Source of the DNA: Lachnospiraceae bacterium
GTDB taxonomy: Bacteria; Bacillota; Clostridia; Lachnospirales; Lachnospiraceae
Length of the DNA stretch: 18,668 bases
Assembly: GCA_024694785.1 (NCBI GenBank)
Contig: JAILJL010000206.1
Location: 1-18,668 of the forward strand
Reading direction: 5' to 3'
In this document: positions 7,822 to 13,923 of the stretch, piece after piece
Layout: each line of letters begins with the position of its first letter
Position numbering within the stretch: the stretch's first letter is position 1
Notes under the pieces: generated by a model
What the model was told of the DNA's origin: nothing
Seen by the model: only the letters and a program-made list of their open reading frames with translations
Database searches by the model: none
Translations under genes and position numbers: made by a program

Positions 7822-8826
7822 CTACTCCTCCTTCTTTCCCTTAAGATCTTTGAAGTGTAACCAGCATGCCGATATATGACCATCACCAAGATCTGCATAA
7901 GGCGGCTTCTTGGTAAGACATATCTTCATACAGTTCTTACATCTTGGACCGAAATTACATCCTGTAGGAGGATTAAGAAGATCGATCGGAGTTCCCTCGA
8001 TAGGAATAAGTCTCTCCGGCTCTTCTTCATCAAGCCTCGGCTGTGATGCCAATAATCCCTTTGTATAAGGATGCTGGGGATTATAGAACAATTCTTCCAC
8101 GCCGGCCTGCTCAACTATTCTTCCTGCATACATAACGGATACTTTGTCACAAATCTCCGCAACTACACCCAGGTTATGTGTAATGAAGATAATTGATGTA
8201 TTCTCTTTCTTCTGGAGCTCTTTCATAAGCTCAAGAATCTGTGCCTGAATACTAACATCAAGAGCTGTTGTAGGCTCATCCGCTATAAGGAGCTTAGGTC
8301 TGCAGATAAGTGCCATAGCTATCATTGCTCTTTGTCTCATACCGCCTGAAAACTCATGCGGGTACTGATTAATACGCTTCTCGGCATTATTAATACCAAC
8401 CTTCTCAAGCATCTCAATAGCACGTGCTCTTGCTTCTTCCTTGGTAATCTTGTCATCATGAACCGTTAATGCCTCCATTAACTGATTACCGATTGTATAT
8501 ACCGGGTTAAGACAAGTCATCGGATTCTGGAATATCATACTTACCTTGTTACCGCGGAACTGTCTCATCTGCTCCGGTGTATATGCCAATAAGTCTTCTC
8601 CCTCAAAAGTAATCGAACCGCCGGTTACTTTACCGGGATTCTGTAAAAGACCGATAATTGAATATGCCTCAACACTCTTTCCGGAACCGGATTCTCCAAC
8701 GACACCCATAACCTCATTATAACCAAGCTCATATGAAATGCCGTCTACTGCTTTAACTTCGCCGGCCGGAGTGAAGAATGAAACCTTCAGGTCTTTAATC
8801 TCAATAAGTTTTTTGTTGTCTTCCAT
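7822..8826 (-). CDS. oppD: Oligopeptide ABC transporter ATP-binding protein OppD
   Basis: Second ATPase of the importer, pairing with OppF. It is 334 aa, typical length. Walker A GESGSGKS (44-51), Q-loop MIFQNPMTCLNP (97-108), signature FSGGMRQR (159-166), Walker B LLIADEP (179-185), H-loop His217. The phrase FSGGMRQR with ADEPTTALD is characteristic of the OppD/DppD branch. The C-terminal cysteines C290, C296, C303 and C321 have the same spacing as in OppF, with an additional C299. The start has GGAGGG 7 nt upstream, overlapping the end of oppC, so all four transporter subunits appear to be translated in a coupled chain. Confidence 0.94.
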   Translation of the reverse strand: MEDNKKLIEIKDLKVSFFTPAGEVKAVDGISYELGYNEVMGVVGESGSGKSVEAYSIIGLLQNPGKVTGGSITFEGEDLLAYTPEQMRQFRGNKVSMIFQNPMTCLNPVYTIGNQLMEALTVHDDKITKEEARARAIEMLEKVGINNAEKRINQYPHEFSGGMRQRAMIAMALICRPKLLIADEPTTALDVSIQAQILELMKELQKKENTSIIFITHNLGVVAEICDKVSVMYAGRIVEQAGVEELFYNPQHPYTKGLLASQPRLDEEEPERLIPIEGTPIDLLNPPTGCNFGPRCKNCMKICLTKKPPYADLGDGHISACWLHFKDLKGKKEE

Positions 8827-8838
8827 CGATTCGCCCTC

Positions 8839-10209
8839 CTACTTCTTAAGTCTAGGATCAAGTGAATCTCTTAATCCGTCTCCGACAAGGTTAAGTGATA
8901 ATACTATAACCGTAAGAATAATTGCCGGGAAGATAAGTCTATACGGGAATAAACTTATCGTCTGCAATGCATCCGAACAAAGTGAGCCTAAACTCGCCAT
9001 AGGTGCGGATACACCCATTCCCAGGAATGAAAGGAAGGACTCAAGGAATATAGCAGACGGAATCTGGAGGCAGGTTGTAATAACAAGCTGACCTACACAG
9101 TTTGGCAATAAATGTCTCTTGATAATTCTTCCGTTGGAAGCACCAAGCGCATTTGCCGCCGTTACATATTCCTGTTTCTTTAACTGAAGAACCTGACCAC
9201 GAACGATACGTGCCATTGTTACCCAGTATAAAAGTGCGAATGTAATGAAAATACTTACTATACCTGCTCCGAGGTCACTTAATCCCTTGACAAAAGCGCT
9301 TTTACTCGAATCAAACCAAGCCTGCAGAGGATCTTTAAGTACAACCTGTAAAAGTAATACTACCAATACTTCAGGAATAGAATAGATAAGTTCTACTATT
9401 CTCATCATTACAAAATCTACAGGTCCTCCGGCAAGACCGGATATAGAACCATATATAGATCCTATTAAAAGTACGATCAAGGCTGCGATTATACCGATAA
9501 TGATTGATACTCGCGCACCGAACATTGTACGCACCATGCTGTCACGTCCCTGAGAGTCAGTACCGAATAAATGCGGGAATACGTTTTTAACAAGCTTAAG
9601 CTGCTCAGCTCCTTTAGCTGCGGTATCTGTATACTGAATCGTCTCATACTCCGAGAACGAACCGTCTTTCGCAATATCTTTCATGCGCACTATTACAAGT
9701 TCTTCTTCGATACCTACAGGCTTATACATTATAATTACATTTTCCGCTACTTTGTCCAATGTAAATGCATAAGTCTTACCGCCTTTTTTGATTACGTAAT
9801 CACCTTTTTCAAGTGCGGTAATACTTCCCGGGCGAAGTGCAGTCGCATAGAATGCCTTACACTTACCTTCTATAAGCTTAACCTGCTGTTCCTGCTTGGA
9901 ATACTCCATAGGTCCAAGCTTCTGTGCATTTCTAAGCTGATCCGCATAATTATACGGAACGAACTTAGGTCCTGCAAAAGCAAATAACATACAAATTATA
10001 AATACGCCGAGCGCTACCATGGATACATGATTGCTCTTAAATCTTCTCCATGCATCAGCCCAATACGATACGCTCTTATGCATCTCAACCATCGATTCTT
10101 TCTCTATATCGTTGGCTGCGTCGAATGAATTGTCGTCCAAACCAAAAGCTTCTTCCAACTCTTTCGGATCCACCTGGAAAGGACTTATCTTAGCAAAAGT
10201 TTCCTTCAT
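8839..10209 (-). CDS. oppC: Oligopeptide ABC transporter permease OppC with enlarged external loop
   Basis: Membrane channel subunit partnering OppB. N-terminal cytoplasmic region about 1-60 with WADAWRRFKSN; first membrane segment about 62-80; the motif FGTDSQGRD at 215-223 precedes the binding-protein-dependent permease domain; the coupling (EAA) loop is EYVTAANALGASNGRII (347-363); the C terminus ends GDGLRDSLDPRL as in the family. At 456 aa it is about 150 longer than classic OppC (about 300). Most of the excess is residues about 92-208 between the first membrane segment and FGTD, where about 20 residues are usual. Topology puts this region outside the cell, beside OppA. The ribosome binding site GGGAGG overlaps the oppB stop. 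Confidence 0.93.
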   Translation of the reverse strand: MKETFAKISPFQVDPKELEEAFGLDDNSFDAANDIEKESMVEMHKSVSYWADAWRRFKSNHVSMVALGVFIICMLFAFAGPKFVPYNYADQLRNAQKLGPMEYSKQEQQVKLIEGKCKAFYATALRPGSITALEKGDYVIKKGGKTYAFTLDKVAENVIIMYKPVGIEEELVIVRMKDIAKDGSFSEYETIQYTDTAAKGAEQLKLVKNVFPHLFGTDSQGRDSMVRTMFGARVSIIIGIIAALIVLLIGSIYGSISGLAGGPVDFVMMRIVELIYSIPEVLVVLLLQVVLKDPLQAWFDSSKSAFVKGLSDLGAGIVSIFITFALLYWVTMARIVRGQVLQLKKQEYVTAANALGASNGRIIKRHLLPNCVGQLVITTCLQIPSAIFLESFLSFLGMGVSAPMASLGSLCSDALQTISLFPYRLIFPAIILTVIVLSLNLVGDGLRDSLDPRLKK

Positions 10210-10212
10210 CTT

Positions 10213-11154
10213 CTAGTCCTCCCTTGATGATAATGTGATTCGCGGATCCACAATCTTATATGCTATGTCAACAACAAGATTCATGAATATTACGAGTGCA
10301 GAAAGAACGAACGTGGTTGCCATAATTACCGTATAGTCACGGGCGAGTACGCTCTGTACGAAATACTTACCAAGACCCGGTACGGAGAATGTGGACTCGA
10401 CTACAAAACTTCCCGTAATAATACCTGCAATAACCGGTCCTATATAGGTAATTACCGGAATAAGCGAATTCCTTAACGCATGCTTAATAACGATGCTTTT
10501 GGTTGTAACACCCTTGGCTCTTGCGGTTCTTATGTAATCCTGATTAATTGCATCAAGCATACTTGTTCTTGTAAGCTTTGAAAGATAGCAGACATAATAG
10601 AAAGACAAGCTGACTATCGGCATTACATAAACATTGAAAGAGTCGAGGCTACCGCTTATTGTCGGTAACCACTGCAGTTTAACCGCAAAAGTTACGAGAA
10701 GCAATGTTGCAAGTACGAATCCCGGAATAGCAACTCCGATTGTCGTAACGACTCGTAAGAATCCGTCTAACCACGTGCCTCTGTTATAAGCTGCAATACA
10801 GCCGAGCGGTATTCCGATTATAACCGCAACAAGAAGCGCTATCAGACCTAATTTGATTGATAACTGGAATTTGCCCTGGTGGAATAAAATGTCGGTTACC
10901 GGTGTACCTTCCTGCATCTTTAACGATACTCCAAAATCACCGTGACAATATGACACCAGATAGTTCTTGAATTGAACGATAAGCGGCTTATCAAGTCCAT
11001 ATTTGGCATTGGCCGCAGCTATCTGTTCAGGTGTTGACTTCTCTGTAATAAACGGACTGCCGGGTACCGCGTTCATAAGAAAGAACGTGATTGCGAGTAC
11101 CACAAGCAGCGTGCCTACAGAGGCAAGCAAACGCTTGAGAATATACCACAACAT
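10213..11154 (-). CDS. oppB: Oligopeptide ABC transporter permease OppB
   Basis: First gene of the opp operon and one half of the transmembrane channel. It is 313 aa, normal length, with six hydrophobic segments. N-terminal LWYILKRLL and the AVPGSPF motif (about 29-35) are typical of OppB/DppB. The coupling loop is DYIRTARAKGVTTKSIVIKH, and FVVESTFSVPGLGKYFVQSV is the conserved C-terminal block. Its stop codon lies inside the oppC ribosome binding region. The ATG is preceded by TGGAGG, but 12 nt away, an unusually long spacing; no better start is visible. The upstream leader is structured, so initiation here may be regulated. Confidence 0.93.
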   Translation of the reverse strand: MLWYILKRLLASVGTLLVVLAITFFLMNAVPGSPFITEKSTPEQIAAANAKYGLDKPLIVQFKNYLVSYCHGDFGVSLKMQEGTPVTDILFHQGKFQLSIKLGLIALLVAVIIGIPLGCIAAYNRGTWLDGFLRVVTTIGVAIPGFVLATLLLVTFAVKLQWLPTISGSLDSFNVYVMPIVSLSFYYVCYLSKLTRTSMLDAINQDYIRTARAKGVTTKSIVIKHALRNSLIPVITYIGPVIAGIITGSFVVESTFSVPGLGKYFVQSVLARDYTVIMATTFVLSALVIFMNLVVDIAYKIVDPRITLSSRED

Positions 11155-11194
11155 ACTTTTTCTAAACCTCCAACCTTCTAACCCGGTAAGCCGA

Positions 11195-11244
11195 ATTTCT
11201 CACCTATCCGTGTGGTCTGCACACCCTACGGATAACAGAGAAAT
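11195..11244 (-). promoter_or_regulatory. Structured leader RNA upstream of oppB, class unknown
   Basis: The minus strand can fold as ATTTCTC / GAGAAAT (7 bp), a 3x3 internal loop, TATCC / GGATA (5 bp), a 5-nt one-sided bulge GTAGG, then GTGTG / CACAC (5 bp) with a CAGAC loop: 17 pairs in 50 nt. Two more possible stems flank it: ATGTC / GACAT (11259-11275) upstream, and GGTGAG / CTTACC (11185-11204) downstream. The downstream stem uses the same GAG bases as the long hairpin and so is mutually exclusive with it. No terminator lies between here and oppB. I do not recognise a known riboswitch or T-box consensus. The rest of the 279-nt gap 11155-11433 holds the opp promoter candidate and the preceding operon's terminator. 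Confidence 0.5.
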
Positions 11245-11311
11245 ATCGCTGACAGGACATGTCGTATTTTGACATAATCCTCTCCACTTGACCAAATTAT
11301 TTCTTAACTAA

Positions 11312-11341
11312 AGCTTACAACAACAGTCCAATTTCAGTCAA
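11312..11341 (-). promoter_or_regulatory. Candidate promoter for the opp operon
   Basis: Minus strand: TTGACT (11336-11341), 18-nt spacer, TAAGCT (11312-11317). The -35 is good, the -10 poor. An alternative slightly downstream is TTGTTG with a 16-nt spacer to AATAAT. Either lies just after the upstream operon's terminator and gives a leader of roughly 130-150 nt before oppB. Confidence 0.35.
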
Positions 11342-11344
11342 GTG

Positions 11345-11374
11345 AAAAAAGCTAAATTGAATAATTTTCAATTT
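11345..11374 (-). terminator. Intrinsic terminator of the kinase-regulator-GGDEF operon
   Basis: Minus strand: AAATTGAA-AATTA-TTCAATTT (8-bp AT-rich stem) followed by AGC and six T residues, 60 nt after the stop codon of the GGDEF-like gene. The stem is weak because it is AT-rich, so some readthrough into opp is possible. Confidence 0.65.
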
Positions 11375-11433
11375 ATTTATTTTTTGTTGAATTATTCTTC
11401 GTTTTTCGTTAACAATTCGTTTACAAGTTCTCC

Positions 11434-12918
11434 CTATAATACCCTGAACATTCTTCCTTTTCCTTCTCGCAATCTCTCCGGTCGCTTCTTTGCTGCTCTG
11501 TACTCTTTCTCGAAATCATCAATATTATCAACGATAAATGACGAGCTTCTGGCGGATACCTGCACATCATCCACCTCATAACCCGCAATTCTTTTGTCAA
11601 TACGTTTAAATACATCCTGCGCCTTTTTATCGCTTGCATTCGTCATAATAAGCAAAAGTTCATTACCGCTGGTTCTTATTACAAGATCCGGCGTGCCGGA
11701 ATACTGTTGCAGAAGCCATGCAAGACGTGACAGCGCCTTATCACCTACATCAATACCATATACTTCATTGATTCCCGAAAGATCGTTGACGGAATATACG
11801 GCGCAATACAAAGGATAATGCCCGTCCTTTTTATATTCTTCCTTGACCTTATACAGATACTTTCTTGTATATGTACCTGTCAGGGCATCATGGTCTGCAT
11901 TAAATTCCGCAAGAAGCAAAGCCTTCTTGCTTTCCGTCACATCTTCATACAGATACATCGAACCTATCTTTCGATTCTTCTTGTCCTTTAAACAGTTATA
12001 AGTTACTCTGAAATAGTATACCAGGTTATCGGAATTAATAGTTGTCTCAAACTCCTGGCGGTTCAACGCATGATTAAGCTCAAGATAAGGATTCTTCCGT
12101 AAAAATTCTTCTTCGCAGGTATCATTTTCTATTTGAAACAATTCTCTTGCTCTTTTATTAACCAAAAGCAATTCGCCCAAATGGTTGAAAAGAAGCATCG
12201 GTGTCTTCATTTCCTCCACAAAAACGGATCTTGCAGCACTTTGTACGCCCACGCTTCTGTAACGATACAAATAGAAATATATAAAACACGCCAATACAGG
12301 ATATGCAAACATCGCATAATCCACCGATGAATTCAATATTCTTGATACGATATCACATACAACGAATAAAGTAAGCCATACGGCTATAGTCAAATACTTC
12401 CCGCGGTATACCCTCGCGACTTTAAACGAATAGAAATAAAGATGGACGGTTGCCACGGTAAGCAACAAGACGCATGCTATAAAATGTATATAAAGGGCAT
12501 AACTTTGAACGCATTTAAGGTATATCTCTCCGTTAACTTCGTGCTCAATAAACGCATCCCTGATATTAACCAGATAATGCGCAGGGAACAGTATCGTGTC
12601 CATTACGAGTACAATCGATATTAAAAATGCGAATCTTCTGTTCTTAACCTCTTTGTCCGTGTAAAAAAGGACGAACACATTAAGAAAGCTTAATAACCAT
12701 ATAATGCTTACATATGTATATATCAAACCCAGGCGCATAAGATAGAAATTATCGGTCGCAAGATATACAACATAACCAATCATTGCGCTCGATACAAAAG
12801 CAAATATACCCGATACGGCTTTGCCCTGCTTTGTATTACGCCCCAAGCTTTTGAAAAAGAGCATCGCCACCACAGTTGCCAGCGTCAAAAATAACCCGGC
12901 GTAAATCTCTTTACTCAT
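11434..12918 (-). CDS. 7TM-PAS protein with degenerate GGDEF domain
   Basis: Membrane sensor-like protein, 494 aa from the ATG. Seven hydrophobic segments (about 5-220) form a 7TM sensor region, followed by a PAS-like domain (about 228-335, MLLFNHLGELLLVNKRA) and a GGDEF-fold domain (about 335-494; DALTGTYTRKYL, INEVYGIDVGD). Key residues are altered: the signature is SGNEL (417-421) instead of GGDEF, the metal-binding Asp of the DxD segment is Ser (YSVNDL), and the inhibitory-site Arg of RxxD is Gly (GTPD). Diguanylate cyclase activity is therefore unlikely; GTP or c-di-GMP binding, or a purely structural role, remain open. A GTG directly before the ATG is less likely as start because GGGAG fits the ATG better. 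It is the third gene of the operon, 24 nt after the response regulator. Confidence 0.85.
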   Translation of the reverse strand: MSKEIYAGLFLTLATVVAMLFFKSLGRNTKQGKAVSGIFAFVSSAMIGYVVYLATDNFYLMRLGLIYTYVSIIWLLSFLNVFVLFYTDKEVKNRRFAFLISIVLVMDTILFPAHYLVNIRDAFIEHEVNGEIYLKCVQSYALYIHFIACVLLLTVATVHLYFYSFKVARVYRGKYLTIAVWLTLFVVCDIVSRILNSSVDYAMFAYPVLACFIYFYLYRYRSVGVQSAARSVFVEEMKTPMLLFNHLGELLLVNKRARELFQIENDTCEEEFLRKNPYLELNHALNRQEFETTINSDNLVYYFRVTYNCLKDKKNRKIGSMYLYEDVTESKKALLLAEFNADHDALTGTYTRKYLYKVKEEYKKDGHYPLYCAVYSVNDLSGINEVYGIDVGDKALSRLAWLLQQYSGTPDLVIRTSGNELLLIMTNASDKKAQDVFKRIDKRIAGYEVDDVQVSARSSSFIVDNIDDFEKEYRAAKKRPERLREGKGRMFRVL

Positions 12919-12942
12919 CACTTATTCTCCCTTACAAATCTA

Positions 12943-13893
12943 TTAGAATAATCTGTTAAAATGGTATCCCTGGCCGTTATCAATTTCTTCTTTCGAAGGC
13001 GCAGCCACCTCTTTGATTCCACCGGTGTTAGGCTTCTTCATTGTGTCAAGAAGGTCTCTGACCAGATTCTCCGCCTCTTCATCATCGAATTCATCAAGAT
13101 GCATCTTAATCTTCGCAAGTTCCAGGCTGATACGCTCCGGTATGTCATGTTTCTGAAGATCCGATACTTTGATTGCAGCTTCCTTAATCTTGAAATTAAC
13201 AAGGTCATCGAGTATGTAAAGCAGTCTCGCATTTATCTCACCGACACTTATCGGTGCGCCTGATATACTGCCACCCGAAGATGCATTGTTCTTCTCAAGG
13301 AGTCTGATAACTCTGTCCATCATATTGGCTGCCTGCTCTACCATTCCTTTTTCAAGCTTCATCTTGGCATTCTTAATACGTCCGGACACTTCAATATCAA
13401 TCTGATATCCAAGCACTTCGTCCATTTTGTATATAGCTCCTTTTACACGGTCGTTGGCTATATCATCATGTATCTCCTTAAGCCTGTAGATAAGCTCCTC
13501 TTCTTCCATCGGAAGCTTTCCAAGACGCTTGAATACACGCTCAATACGCTTCTGCAAATCATCCGGTTCAAAGGGTTTGGTAATATAGTCCATTATTCCC
13601 AGCTTACTTCCTTCGAGAACCGTGTTTTTGTCGGTTCTTGACGTAAGAAATATAACAGGAACCGTTGTTCCGTTGGGCTGTGTTCTTATCTCTCGCAATG
13701 TATCTATTCCATCCATAATAGGCATCTGAACATCGAGCAGTATAAGATCGACTCTGTCTCTATATAAGTATTTAACTGCTCTTCTTCCGGAGATCATTGG
13801 AATGACTTCATACTTCTCCATCAAAGATTGTTCAACAGTAGCAAGATTAACAGTATTGTCATCCACAACCATTACTCTCATTTTCTCAAACAT
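12943..13893 (-). CDS. REC-domain response regulator with two tandem helical modules, no DNA-binding domain
   Basis: Cytoplasmic phosphoacceptor protein of 316 aa. Residues 1-122 are a complete receiver: acidic pair D11/D12, phosphoacceptor D54 (LLDVQMPIMDG), T84, K106 (TKPFEP). The rest is not a DNA-binding or enzymatic output domain. It holds two copies of a helical module at about 133-200 and 219-285, followed by a low-complexity tail. The second copy matches the C terminus of the upstream kinase closely (25 of 66 identical, no gaps). Output is therefore likely by protein-protein interaction, perhaps with the kinase or the GGDEF-like protein. The ATG has GAGGTG 7 nt upstream and lies 30 nt after the kinase stop. 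How it becomes phosphorylated is unclear, since the neighbouring kinase lacks an H-box. Confidence 0.88.
   Translation of the reverse strand: MFEKMRVMVVDDNTVNLATVEQSLMEKYEVIPMISGRRAVKYLYRDRVDLILLDVQMPIMDGIDTLREIRTQPNGTTVPVIFLTSRTDKNTVLEGSKLGIMDYITKPFEPDDLQKRIERVFKRLGKLPMEEEELIYRLKEIHDDIANDRVKGAIYKMDEVLGYQIDIEVSGRIKNAKMKLEKGMVEQAANMMDRVIRLLEKNNASSGGSISGAPISVGEINARLLYILDDLVNFKIKEAAIKVSDLQKHDIPERISLELAKIKMHLDEFDDEEAENLVRDLLDTMKKPNTGGIKEVAAPSKEEIDNGQGYHFNRLF
13039..13239 (-). other. Shared helical module, copy 2 in the response regulator
   Basis: Encodes residues 219-285 of the regulator. Pattern: L..IL.DL..FK.KEA, then a DL core, I, IK..L, DD..AE.L.RDL..T. It aligns without gaps to the kinase C terminus (13927-14124) with 25 identities in 66 positions. 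Confidence 0.7.
13294..13497 (-). other. Shared helical module, copy 1 in the response regulator (divergent)
   Basis: Encodes residues 133-200. From the DD pair onward it aligns without gaps to copy 2 (offset 86 residues), sharing about 14 of 57 positions, including the DD, K, A, IS, K-M, L and A-N positions. Weaker than the other match but in the same register throughout, consistent with an internal duplication. Confidence 0.55.
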
Positions 13894-13923
13894 AATTCAT
13901 CACCTCGGCAAATCCGGTTATCC

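Noticed and set aside
9571..9987. Plus-strand open frame (138 codons) opposite the OppC insert
   Set aside because: It is antisense to a well-supported gene and has no recognisable motifs. The oppC frame continues with good permease motifs on both sides of the insert.
11155..11305. T-box, purine, SAM or c-di-GMP riboswitch in the opp leader
   Set aside because: None of the conserved core sequences of those classes (for example the T-box GGTGGNACCGCG block or the GEMM core) can be found; the leader is reported only as structured and unclassified.
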